Below are positions 8,452-16,624 of a stretch of DNA of 64,000 bases, piece by piece. The translations under genes were made by a program, and so were the position numbers. The DNA is from Mesorhizobium sp. INR15. GTDB taxonomy: Bacteria; Pseudomonadota; Alphaproteobacteria; Rhizobiales; Rhizobiaceae. Below the pieces are notes generated by a model. It worked only from the letters and a program-made list of their open reading frames with translations, was not told the origin of the DNA and made no database searches. Position 1 is the stretch's first letter. Every line of letters starts with the position of its first letter. The stretch is taken from positions 4,288,001 to 4,352,000 of the forward strand of contig NZ_CP045496.1 of the NCBI RefSeq assembly GCF_015500075.1. Direction: 5' to 3'.

Positions 8452-9696
8452 ATGAATATTCCAGATCTCGCGGCAATCGAGGCGATGGATGCCAAGGACC
8501 CGCTACGTGCCATGCGTGACCGTTTCATCCTGCCGAAAGGGGTGATCTATCTCGACGGGAACTCGCTCGGGGCCGCCTCTCACGCCGTATTCGATGAGCT
8601 GCGGACGGCATCGGCGCAGGAATGGGCAGAGGACCTCATCCGGGCCTGGAACACGGCGGGATGGTTCAACATGCCAACGACGCTTGGCGACCAGCTCGGC
8701 CGCCTGATCGGTGCGGCGGCCGGCCAGACGGTTGTCTGCGACACGACGTCGACCAACATCTACAAGGTGCTGCACGCGGCGCTCGAGATGCGGCCGGACC
8801 GCTCCGTCATCGTCGCCGAGGGCGACAGTTTCCCGACCGATCTCTACATGGCCGAAGGCGTTGCCTCGACGCGGCCGGGCGCGGTGCTTCGTCTCGAAGG
8901 TGTCGATGCAGCTGATATCGAGGATCTGATCGATGAGCGCGTCGCGGTTATTCTGGTCAACCACGTCAACTACAAGTCGGGCGAATTGCGCGATATGGCT
9001 GCATTGACGCGCAAGGCGCACGAGGCCGGCGCGCTGATCATCTGGGATCTGTGCCACACCGCCGGCGCCCTGCCGGTCGAACTCGACCAGGCGAAAGCCG
9101 ATTTCGCTGTCGGCTGCACCTACAAATATCTCAATGGCGGTCCGGGCGCGCCAGCCTTCATCTACGCTGCGGAAAGGCACCTTGCGGAAGTCCGCCAGCC
9201 GCTCAGCGGCTGGTGGGGGCATGCGCGGCCCTTTGCCTTCGAGCGAGGGTATGTCGCCGGCACCGGCATCCGCCGGTTCCTGTGCGGCACGCAACCTATC
9301 CTCTCGATGCGGGCCCTGAAAGGCGCGCTCGACATCTGGAACGATGTCGACCTGACGGCCGTGCGCAAAAAGAGCGCAGCGCTGACGGACCTCTTCATCC
9401 AGCTCGTTGAAGCAAGGTGCGGTGCTTTTGGTCTCACTTTGGAGAGCACGCGCGATGGGGCCAAGCGCGGCAGCCAGGTGTCGTTCCTTCACGACCACGG
9501 ATATCAGGTCATGCGTGCGCTGATCGATCGCGGCGTGATCGGCGATTTCCGCGCGCCCTCGACCATCCGTTTCGGCTTCACGCCGCTCTATGTCAGCTAC
9601 GCCGATGTGTGGCATGCAGTCGACGTGCTGGAAGATATCCTGCGCACGGATGCCTGGAAGGACCAGCGTTTCGCCGTGAAGGAAGCCGTTACCTGA
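8452..9696 (+). CDS. kynU: Kynureninase
   Basis: A 414-residue PLP enzyme of aminotransferase fold I that splits kynurenine into anthranilate and alanine. The PLP lysine is K225 in CTYKYLNGGPGAP, the hallmark kynureninase motif. D199 and H202 in IIWDLCHTAGALPVEL hold the cofactor pyridine nitrogen and phosphate region. LDGNSLGA near residue 35 and the FRAPSTIRFGFTPLY stretch near 365 are also typical. Placement directly behind an importer suggests it handles imported kynurenine or tryptophan. The anthranilate formed can go to the CoA ligase encoded at 10621-12246 or, in principle, to TrpD. Confidence 0.96.
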   Translation: MNIPDLAAIEAMDAKDPLRAMRDRFILPKGVIYLDGNSLGAASHAVFDELRTASAQEWAEDLIRAWNTAGWFNMPTTLGDQLGRLIGAAAGQTVVCDTTSTNIYKVLHAALEMRPDRSVIVAEGDSFPTDLYMAEGVASTRPGAVLRLEGVDAADIEDLIDERVAVILVNHVNYKSGELRDMAALTRKAHEAGALIIWDLCHTAGALPVELDQAKADFAVGCTYKYLNGGPGAPAFIYAAERHLAEVRQPLSGWWGHARPFAFERGYVAGTGIRRFLCGTQPILSMRALKGALDIWNDVDLTAVRKKSAALTDLFIQLVEARCGAFGLTLESTRDGAKRGSQVSFLHDHGYQVMRALIDRGVIGDFRAPSTIRFGFTPLYVSYADVWHAVDVLEDILRTDAWKDQRFAVKEAVT

Positions 9697-9753
9697 GGGA
9701 GCGGGGCGGGGCGCTTTCCTCGCCTCGACCAGTGCTGCGGCTTCGTCCGCTAA

Positions 9754-9783
9754 AAAAGGCCCATCCGCGCGAATAGGCCTTTT
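9754..9783. terminator. Bidirectional Rho-independent terminator between kynU and kynA
   Basis: AAAAGGCC (9754-9761) and GGCCTTTT (9776-9783) form an eight-base stem around a 14-base loop, flanked by A and T runs on both sides. It therefore works for the convergent kynU and kynA transcripts. Confidence 0.8.
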
Positions 9784-9787
9784 GACG

Positions 9788-10624
9788 TCAAAGTCGGGTG
9801 CGGACTGTCCAAAGCTCCGGGAACAGCACCACTTCGAGCATTTTCTTGAGATAGGACGCGCCCGAGGTGCCACCGGTGCCGCGCTTCAGGCCGATGATGC
9901 GCTCAACCGTGGTGACGTGGTTGAAGCGCCAGCGCCGAAAATAGTCCTCGAAATCGACCAGCTTCTCGGCCAGTTCATAGAACATCCAATAGCGCTGCGG
10001 GTCGCGATAGACGGTCTGCCAGGCGACCAGAACCTCTTCGTTCTCGGTGCGGGTTTCGCGCCAGTCAGTGCGTTTGGCGTCGGCGCCGATATCGAAGCCA
10101 TTGCGGGCAAGCAACAGCAGCGCTTCATCATAGAGCGACGGCCCGGCCAGGATCGCCTCCAGCTTCTCGCTCAGGTCCGGCCTGTGTTTGTGTGGGCCGA
10201 GCATGGCAAGGTTGCGGTTGCCGGCCATGAACTCGATCGCGCGGTATTGCCAGGACTGGAAGCCGGACGACTGGCCGAGCGCGTCACGGAACTCAGTGTA
10301 CTCGCTGGGCGTCATCGTGCGCAGCACGTCCCAGGCATTGTTCAACTGCTCGAAGATGCGGGCAACGCGCGACAGCATCTTGAAGCTCGGCTCCAGGCGA
10401 TCGGCGCGGATGGAGCGGATCGCGGCACCGATCTCGTGCAGCGCGAGCTTCATCCAGAGCTCCGAGGTCTGGTGCTGGATGATGAACAGCATCTCGTCAT
10501 GCGCTGACGAGAGCGGTGTCTGCGCCTCGAGGACCTTCTCCAGGTGCAGATAGTCGCTGTAGGACATGCGCTCCTTGAACGACATCTGCGCGCCTTCCGA
10601 CGCCGGATCGTATGGCTCGCTCAA
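9788..10624 (-). CDS. kynA: Tryptophan 2,3-dioxygenase
   Basis: A 278-residue haem enzyme that opens the indole ring of tryptophan to N-formylkynurenine. Typical stretches are MSYSDYLHLEKVL, FIIQHQTSELWMKL, QSSGFQSWQYRAIEF and WRFNHVTTVERIIG, the last holding the proximal haem His. The chosen start is TTG at 10624, giving MSEPYDPASEGAQMSF, the usual rhizobial amino terminus. It overlaps the stop of the upstream CoA-ligase gene (TTGA), so translation is coupled. An internal ATG 14 codons on is the alternative. The frame is open further upstream, but that part lies inside the ligase gene. Confidence 0.95.
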   Translation of the reverse strand: MSEPYDPASEGAQMSFKERMSYSDYLHLEKVLEAQTPLSSAHDEMLFIIQHQTSELWMKLALHEIGAAIRSIRADRLEPSFKMLSRVARIFEQLNNAWDVLRTMTPSEYTEFRDALGQSSGFQSWQYRAIEFMAGNRNLAMLGPHKHRPDLSEKLEAILAGPSLYDEALLLLARNGFDIGADAKRTDWRETRTENEEVLVAWQTVYRDPQRYWMFYELAEKLVDFEDYFRRWRFNHVTTVERIIGLKRGTGGTSGASYLKKMLEVVLFPELWTVRTRL

Positions 10625-12246
10625 TTGATTTTCTCCGTGCGCAGGCGGAACCGCTGGATCTTGCCGGTCTGGGTCTTCGGCAAGGCGGCAATGAACTTTA
10701 CCGATCGCGGATATTTGTAGGGCGCGATGGTTGCCTTGACGTGGTCCTGCAGGCGCTTGGTGGTCAGCGCGTCCGGTGCAACGCCTTGCACCAGCACGAC
10801 ATGCGCCTCGACGATCTGGCCGCGCTCGGTATCGTCGGCGCCGATCACCGCGCATTCCGCGACATCGGGATGCGACAGGAGTGCCGCCTCGACCTCGGGG
10901 CCGGCGATGTTGTAGCCGGCGCTGACGATCATGTCGTCGGAGCGCGCGGCGAAGTGGAAAAAGCCATCCTCGTCCTGGGTGAATGTGTCGCCGGTCAGGT
11001 TCCAGCCGTCGCGGACATATTCTTTCTGCCTGTCATCGGCCATGTAGCGGCAGCCGGTCGGCCCGCGCACGGCCAGGCGGCCCGTGGCGCCGCGCGGCAC
11101 CTCTTGCATCTCGTCGTCGACGATCCGCGCGATATAACCGCCGACAGGTTTGCCGGTCGAAGCCGGCTTCATGTCAGCGAAGCGATTTGAAATGAAGATG
11201 TGCAGCATTTCGGTGGCGCCGATGCCGTCGAGGATCGGTTTGCCGGTCTTCTCGGTCCATTCGGCGAAAACGGGAGCCGGCAAGGTTTCGCCGGCCGAGA
11301 CCGCGACGCGCAGCGACGACAGGTCCGCGCCTTCATCCATCGCCTTGAGCATGGCGCGGTAGGCGGTCGGCGCGGTGAAGGAGACGGTCGCTTTGTAGGT
11401 TTCGATGATGTGGATCATGTTGGGCGGCGTCGCCTGTTCCAGCAACGTGGCCGCGGCGCCGAAGCGCAGAGGGAAGATGGCAAGCCCGCCGAGGCCAAAG
11501 GTGAAGGCTAGCGGCGGTGAGCCGACAAAGATGTCGTCGGGCGTCACCTCGAGCACCTCGCGCGCGTAGGCGTCGGCGATGATCAGGAGGTCGCGATGAA
11601 AATGCATCGTTGCCTTGGGAACGCCAGTCGTGCCGGAGGTGAAGCCGAGCAGGGCGACATCATCGCGTCCTGTCCTGACGGCGGCAAAGGTGACCGATTT
11701 GTCGAGGGCGGCGCGATCGAGTTCGGCGTCGTGGTTGGCGGTGCCGTCGAAGCCGATGACCTGCTTGAGGAAACGGCTGTCCTTGGCGCAGGCGGTCATC
11801 TCGTCCATCAGCCTTGTGTCGCAAAGCGCAACCGTGATTTCGGCCTTGTCGACGATCTTGCCGAGCTCGCCGGCGCGCAGCATCGGCATGGTGTTGACGA
11901 CAACAGCGCCGACCTTGGTGGCCGCCAGCCAGCAGGCGACCATGGCCGGATTGTTGGCGGAGCGGATCAACACCCGGTTGCCAGGCTTGACGCCGTAATT
12001 TTCGACCAGCGCATGGGCCAGCCGGTTCGTCCAGTCGGAGAGTTCCTTGTAGGTGCGGCGGCGGCCATTGCCGATCAGTGCCGTATGATCGCCGAGACCC
12101 TTCTCGACCAGCCTGTCGGTCAGCTCGACACCGGCGTTGAGGTAGTCGGGGTATTCAAAGCCTTCGAGCAGGAATTCCGGCCATTGATCCGGCGGCGGCA
12201 GGTGGTCGCGCGTGAACGTATCGATATGCGCTGATGGCCCAAGCAT
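10621..12246 (-). CDS. 2-aminobenzoate/benzoate-CoA ligase (AMP-forming)
   Basis: A 541-residue member of the ANL superfamily. The phosphate loop is GFTSGTTGVPKATMHFHRD (around 205), followed by SPPLAFTFGLGG, the A5 motif DGIGATEMLHIF, the hinge GDTFTQDEDGFFHFAARSDDMIVSAGYNI and the C-terminal catalytic lysine in LPKTQTGKIQRFRL. This architecture matches benzoate/2-aminobenzoate-CoA ligases. Co-translation with tryptophan 2,3-dioxygenase makes anthranilate the most likely acid, giving 2-aminobenzoyl-CoA for the aerobic CoA route. No 2-aminobenzoyl-CoA monooxygenase is in this window. The 286 bases upstream, up to the IS element, hold no convincing gene and should contain the operon promoter. 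Confidence 0.9.
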   Translation of the reverse strand: MLGPSAHIDTFTRDHLPPPDQWPEFLLEGFEYPDYLNAGVELTDRLVEKGLGDHTALIGNGRRRTYKELSDWTNRLAHALVENYGVKPGNRVLIRSANNPAMVACWLAATKVGAVVVNTMPMLRAGELGKIVDKAEITVALCDTRLMDEMTACAKDSRFLKQVIGFDGTANHDAELDRAALDKSVTFAAVRTGRDDVALLGFTSGTTGVPKATMHFHRDLLIIADAYAREVLEVTPDDIFVGSPPLAFTFGLGGLAIFPLRFGAAATLLEQATPPNMIHIIETYKATVSFTAPTAYRAMLKAMDEGADLSSLRVAVSAGETLPAPVFAEWTEKTGKPILDGIGATEMLHIFISNRFADMKPASTGKPVGGYIARIVDDEMQEVPRGATGRLAVRGPTGCRYMADDRQKEYVRDGWNLTGDTFTQDEDGFFHFAARSDDMIVSAGYNIAGPEVEAALLSHPDVAECAVIGADDTERGQIVEAHVVLVQGVAPDALTTKRLQDHVKATIAPYKYPRSVKFIAALPKTQTGKIQRFRLRTEKIN

Positions 12247-12532
12247 GTCGCCGCTATCCTATCTGCTGCCTGGCCAATGGATGGCGCTCAGGCCGGTTCG
12301 GTGGAATTGAAATTCCTGCACTTCCAGAGAGCCTATGTGCTGCCGGCGGAACCTTGCACGACAATGCGGTCGCGCAGAGTTTGATCGAAGATTTGATGTC
12401 ACGGGCAACACAGCTGACCTCCCATTGTCGGCTGTTCGTATACACAGGATCGCACCAGTCGAAATTTGTTTCAAGCCTAAAATGTTTTGCCGCTGGCACA
12501 TTGACGCATGGCCTGGCGATGGCCATTGCTAG

Positions 12533-12542
12533 GAGCCTGTCC
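12533..12542 (+). repeat. Left terminal inverted repeat of the IS element
   Basis: GAGCCTGTCC pairs with the reverse complement of 14004-14013 (GAGCCCGTCC), one mismatch. CTAG lies immediately outside at 12529-12532. Confidence 0.8.
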
Positions 12543-12589
12543 GAGTAGTCGCTGTTCAATTGGGCACGAGTCTGATTCTAATTGCGACC

Positions 12590-13930
12590 ATGAGCAAGCA
12601 TTTTCGCGCGTGGAAGATTGATCAGCCGCAGTTGTTGCCGCCGAGCGTGCAGGATTTTGTGCCGAGGGACCACCTGTCACGGTTCATCGTGGATCTGGTG
12701 CGGGAGAGCCTCGATTTGAGCGAGATTACCAGCAGCTATAGGAGTGCGCTTGGCCAGCCGCCGTTCGATCCGCGGCTGATGGTGGCGCTGCTGCTCAACG
12801 GCTATGCGAGCGGCCTCTATTCCTCCCGGCGCATCGCCAAGGCGTGCGTTGAGCGCGCCGACTTCATGATGATCGCGGCGCTGGATGCGCCGGATTTCCG
12901 TACCATTTCCGAGTTCCGCAAGCGGCACCTCAAACAGCTGGCCGGGCTGTTCGTGCAGGTGTTGAAGCTGGCCGAGAAGGCCGGGCTGGTGCGGCTCGGG
13001 CATGTCGCGCTCGACGGCACCAAGATCAAGGCGAACGCGTCCAAACACAAGGCGATGAGCTATCAGCACATGAAGAAGCGCCAAGCCGAGTTGCAGGCGG
13101 AGGTCGATCGCTGGCTGGCCGCCGCTGAGGCGGCGGATGCCGAAGAGGACAAGCTGCACGGCAACAAACGAGGTGACGAACTGCCCGGCTGGGTCGCCGA
13201 CAAACAGAGGCGGATCGCCAGGATCGCCCAGGCCAAGGCTGAACTGGAGGCCGAGGCGAAGGCCGCGGCCGACGAGGAGCGCCGCATCGAGGCCGAGAAG
13301 CAGAAGAGCCGCGAGGCCGAGGGCCGCAAGAAGACCGGCAAGCCCGCGGCTGCGCCATCCGACGAGCCCGCCGCGAAGGCCCAGCGCAACTTCACCGATC
13401 CTGAAAGCCGCATTCTCAAAACCAAGGATGGTTTCATCCAGGGCTATAACGCGCAGGCGGCCGTCGACGGCAAAGCGCAGATCATCGTTGCACACGGGTT
13501 GACGCCGAGCACGAGCGACTATGGCCAGTTGGTGCCGCTGGTCGATGGCATCCAAGCCAATCTCGGCCGCAAACCGGAGCAAGCGTCCGCTGACAGCGGC
13601 TATCTGAGCGAAGTCAACCTCGCCAGCCTCGACCAACGCGGGATCGATGGCTACATCGCCACCGGACGCGCCAAACACCCCACCGCCGACAACGGCAAGG
13701 GCGGCGGACCGTTGACACAGGCAATGAGAAAAAAGATCGCCGACGGCGGCTTCGAGACCCCCTACCGACTGCGAAAGCAGATCGTGGAGGCGGTGTTCGG
13801 GCAGATCAAGCAGGCACGCGGCTTCCGCCAGTTCCTGTTGCGGGGACTGGCAAACGTGCGTGCCGAATGGGCGATTATCTGCACCGCCCACAACCTCGTG
13901 AAGCTGGGAAGCCTCCTCAGGGCCTCCTGA
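12590..13930 (+). CDS. IS1182-type transposase
   Basis: A 446-residue DDE transposase. The N-terminal DUF772/InsH-like part includes VPRDHLSRFIVDLV, FDPRLMVALLLNGYASG and FRTISEFRKRH. Then come the first catalytic Asp in VALDGTKIKANASKH, a long charged coiled-coil insertion rich in Ala, Glu and Lys (about 165-275), the second Asp in ASADSGYLS, and the final Glu in IVEAVFGQIKQARGFRQF. No frameshift or internal stop is visible, so it is probably active. ATG at 12590 is preferred; a TTG at 12560 would add ten residues. Confidence 0.93.
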   Translation: MSKHFRAWKIDQPQLLPPSVQDFVPRDHLSRFIVDLVRESLDLSEITSSYRSALGQPPFDPRLMVALLLNGYASGLYSSRRIAKACVERADFMMIAALDAPDFRTISEFRKRHLKQLAGLFVQVLKLAEKAGLVRLGHVALDGTKIKANASKHKAMSYQHMKKRQAELQAEVDRWLAAAEAADAEEDKLHGNKRGDELPGWVADKQRRIARIAQAKAELEAEAKAAADEERRIEAEKQKSREAEGRKKTGKPAAAPSDEPAAKAQRNFTDPESRILKTKDGFIQGYNAQAAVDGKAQIIVAHGLTPSTSDYGQLVPLVDGIQANLGRKPEQASADSGYLSEVNLASLDQRGIDGYIATGRAKHPTADNGKGGGPLTQAMRKKIADGGFETPYRLRKQIVEAVFGQIKQARGFRQFLLRGLANVRAEWAIICTAHNLVKLGSLLRAS

Positions 13931-14051
13931 CCAGGCTATCGTCACCCGAGAGCCTGTCGCAATCAGACTATCTAATGAAATGAACCCGACCGGAACGCTA
14001 ACTGGACGGGCTCCTAGTGGCTGAAACGATGCCGTTTGGGGGAGGGTGCAG

Positions 14052-14879
14052 GTGCTCGAACATCACATTGCCGATTGGGACAGTGCCTACTCCAACGGGG
14101 CCAACATAGCCGGCAGCGACCGCTGGCCGGCCGCCTGGGTGGAGCCCGCGAAAGCATTTCGCGATACGCTTTCAGCCTCTGGCCGGGCTCAGCTCGACGT
14201 CACCTATGGCGACAGGCCGCGCAATCGGCTCGACCTGTTTCTTCCCAGCGCCTCCCCCAAGGGGCTCGTCGTATTCATCCACGGTGGCTACTGGAAAGCG
14301 TTCGACAAGAGTTTCTGGTCGCATCTAGCCGCTGGAGCGGTCGAAAACGGTTTTGCGGTAGCGATGCCGTCCTACACGCTCTGCCCGGAAATCCGCATTG
14401 CCGGCATCGTCAGGGAGGTCGGCGCGGCGATCGGCAAGGCAGCGTCAATGGTCGAGGGGCCCATGATGCTGACGGGGCATTCCGCCGGCGGACATCTCGC
14501 CAGCCGCATGGTGACGGCAACGACGCCTTTGGCATCAGACGTGGCGAAGCGCATACGCAACGTGGTGTCGATCTCGGGCGTGCACGATTTGCGCCCGATG
14601 ATGGCGACCGAGATGAACACGGCGCTGGCGATCGACGAGACTGAGGCGCTGACGGAAAGTCCGGCACTGCTGCGCCCAATGTCCAATGCCCGCATCACCT
14701 GCTGGGCAGGCGGCGGCGAGCGTGCGGAATTCCTTCGCCAGAACGCCTTGCTCGCCAACATCTGGACCGGCCTCGGCGCCACGACCAGCACTGTCGTCGA
14801 ACCTGACCGGCATCATTTCAGCATTATTGATGGTCTTGCCGACCCGGTGCACCCACTGACGCGGACGTTGATCTCCTGA
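14052..14879 (+). CDS. Kynurenine formamidase (arylformamidase), alpha/beta-hydrolase type
   Basis: An esterase-fold enzyme of about 275 residues that would hydrolyse N-formylkynurenine to kynurenine. It shows HGGYWKAFDKSFW (around 78-90), the oxyanion-hole HGGYW signature of eukaryote-like arylformamidases, the nucleophile Ser in TGHSAGGHLASRM, and a C-terminal His in DRHHFSII. It completes the dioxygenase-to-kynureninase route encoded nearby. GTG at 14052 is six bases after GGAGG; GTG at 14046 abuts the ribosome site and is unlikely. The IS end 38 bases upstream probably removed or replaced its native promoter. Confidence 0.88.
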   Translation: MLEHHIADWDSAYSNGANIAGSDRWPAAWVEPAKAFRDTLSASGRAQLDVTYGDRPRNRLDLFLPSASPKGLVVFIHGGYWKAFDKSFWSHLAAGAVENGFAVAMPSYTLCPEIRIAGIVREVGAAIGKAASMVEGPMMLTGHSAGGHLASRMVTATTPLASDVAKRIRNVVSISGVHDLRPMMATEMNTALAIDETEALTESPALLRPMSNARITCWAGGGERAEFLRQNALLANIWTGLGATTSTVVEPDRHHFSIIDGLADPVHPLTRTLIS

Positions 14880-14933
14880 TGGAGCTCCGCTCAATTTTGT
14901 GATTGATTTATCAGCGGCTTGCGGGTCGTTCTT

Positions 14934-16139
14934 TCAGCGCAACATAAGGACGTTGCAAAGCTCGCCTTCGCCCACTGCGGGTGCAAACGGTGCGCGCACG
15001 ATCAGCCCGTTGGCGTCGGCCAGCATGCGCAGCATCGAGGAGTCCTGGATGCCGAACGGGGTCGCTATCAGTTCGCCATCGCTTTCGCTGACCACTGCTC
15101 GCACATAGTCCTGCCTGAGGTCGTTAGCCGGCATTGCCGCACCCAATCGCGCCTGCCGGATATCCTGTTTATGGCTGCGGCCGCCAAGCCGAGCCAGCAG
15201 TGGCTTCAAGAACAGTTGCGAGCAGACCAGGCTCGCCACCGGATTGCCGGGCAGGCCGATGCACCTGACGTTGCCAAGGCGGCCAAACATCAGCGGCTTG
15301 CCGGGACGCATGGCGATCTTCCAGAAGTCGAGCGTCATGCCTTCACCGGTCAGCACGTCGTGGATCAGGTCGTGGTCGCCGACCGAGGCGCCGCCCAGCG
15401 TGACAATGACATCGGCGCCGGCAGCGACAGCCTTTTTTACCAGAGCTGCGATGGCTTCCTTGCGATCGGCGGCGATGCCGAGATCAAGCGCCTGGGCGCC
15501 GACCGAAAGTGCAGCAGCCGCAACGCCATAGGCATTGGAGGAGATGATCTGGTCGGGGCCGAGTTCACTGCCTGGCGGCAACAATTCGTCGCCGGTGGCG
15601 ATGATGGCTACGAGTGGCCGCTTCACCACATTCACACGCGGATGATTGGCCGATGCCGCCAGCGAAAGTGCAGCCGGATCGAGGAAGCGGCCTTTCTCCA
15701 GCAGAATGTCGCCCTTCGAGAAATCGAGACCAACGCGGCGGATGTTGCGCCATTCCGCAGTGGACTCGGTCACTTCAATGGTGCCGCCGCCAAGGTCGCG
15801 GACATTCTCCTGAATAACGATGGTGTCAGCGCCTTCAGGCAGCGGCGCGCCGGTGAAGATGCGCACGGCTTGCGCCTTGCCAACAGCGCCGTCGAAGCCT
15901 CGGCCTGCCGGCGCCATGCCAATTACCGACAGCCGCGAAGGCACGGATGTCACATCGGCAGTGCGGGCGGCATAACCATCCATGGCGGACGCGTTGAACG
16001 GCGGCTGGGTTCGCAATGCAACGACAGGATCGGCCAGCACGCGGTCCATGGCTTCCAGTAGGGAAACGCTTTCGCCGGCCAGTGGCGCGGCGCCGTCCAG
16101 CAGGCGCTCAAGCGCTTCCGCGACTGGAACCAGCGCCAT
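14934..16139 (-). CDS. moeA: Molybdopterin molybdenumtransferase MoeA
   Basis: A 401-residue cytoplasmic enzyme that inserts molybdate into adenylylated molybdopterin. Recognisable stretches are FNASAMDGYAAR near residue 48, IFTGAPLPEGADTIVIQENV near 95, IIATGDELLPPG near 180, TLGGASVGDHDLI near 247 and MRPGKPLMFGRLG near 275, all MoeA family features. The ATG starts directly at the moaC stop, as the last gene of the ppiD-trpD-trpC-moaC-moeA operon. In related rhizobia lexA follows; here the tryptophan-catabolism block comes next. Confidence 0.97.
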   Translation of the reverse strand: MALVPVAEALERLLDGAAPLAGESVSLLEAMDRVLADPVVALRTQPPFNASAMDGYAARTADVTSVPSRLSVIGMAPAGRGFDGAVGKAQAVRIFTGAPLPEGADTIVIQENVRDLGGGTIEVTESTAEWRNIRRVGLDFSKGDILLEKGRFLDPAALSLAASANHPRVNVVKRPLVAIIATGDELLPPGSELGPDQIISSNAYGVAAAALSVGAQALDLGIAADRKEAIAALVKKAVAAGADVIVTLGGASVGDHDLIHDVLTGEGMTLDFWKIAMRPGKPLMFGRLGNVRCIGLPGNPVASLVCSQLFLKPLLARLGGRSHKQDIRQARLGAAMPANDLRQDYVRAVVSESDGELIATPFGIQDSSMLRMLADANGLIVRAPFAPAVGEGELCNVLMLR

Positions 16140-16622
16140 CTAGGGGGCCACCTTGTAGTCACCGGATTTGCCGCCGGTCTTCTCGACCAAGCGGATGCCG
16201 GAGATCACCATGGCGCGATCAGCGGCCTTGGCCATGTCATAGATGGTCAGACACGCAACCGAAGCGGCGGTCAGCGCTTCCATCTCAACGCCGGTCTTGC
16301 CTGTGACGCGCGCCAGCGCCGTCACTCTGAGGCCAGGCAAGGTCGGGTCGGGCTCGATGTCGACGGACACTTTCGTCAGAAGCAGCGGATGGCAGAGCGG
16401 GATCAGCTCATGCGCCTTCTTGGCGGCCATGATGCCGGCGATACGCGCGGTGCCGAGCACATCGCCCTTCTTGGCGTTGCCTTCGAGGATCATCTCAAGT
16501 GTCTTGGGCTGCATCGAGACAAAGCCTTCGGCGATCGCCGTGCGCGTCGTCTCGGCCTTGTCGCCGACATCGACCATATTGGCCTCGCCCTGCGCGCCAA
16601 GATGGGTGAGGGCAGGTGTCAT
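16140..16622 (-). CDS. moaC: Cyclic pyranopterin monophosphate synthase MoaC
   Basis: A 160-residue enzyme for the second half of the first molybdenum-cofactor step. MVDVGDKAETTRTA, AAKKAHELIPLCHPLLLT (the invariant LIPLCHPL block) and KTGVEMEALTAASVACLTIYDM are diagnostic, and the conserved active-site Asp-Met-Lys segment is intact. Start ATG 16622 is two bases after the trpC stop; the stop adjoins the moeA start. It is co-transcribed with tryptophan genes, a conserved rhizobial arrangement without obvious functional linkage. Confidence 0.97.
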   Translation of the reverse strand: MTPALTHLGAQGEANMVDVGDKAETTRTAIAEGFVSMQPKTLEMILEGNAKKGDVLGTARIAGIMAAKKAHELIPLCHPLLLTKVSVDIEPDPTLPGLRVTALARVTGKTGVEMEALTAASVACLTIYDMAKAADRAMVISGIRLVEKTGGKSGDYKVAP

Positions 16623-16624
16623 GT

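Larger units (their letters stand above)
12533..14013 (+). mobile_element. IS1182-family insertion sequence, complete
   Basis: A 1481-base element bounded by inverted ends GAGCCTGTCC (12533-12542) and GGACGGGCTC (14004-14013), nine of ten matching, each flanked outside by CTAG (12529-12532 and 14014-14017). CTAG is a known palindromic target of some IS1182 members, so the flanks probably represent the target duplication. The single transposase gene is open. The element separates the CoA-ligase/dioxygenase operon from the formamidase gene, ending about 38 bases before the formamidase start. Confidence 0.88.

Noticed and set aside
12677..13945. 422-codon minus-strand frame in the IS element
   Set aside because: It is antisense to the transposase and Leu/Gly-rich shadow; only the plus-strand DDE protein has motifs.
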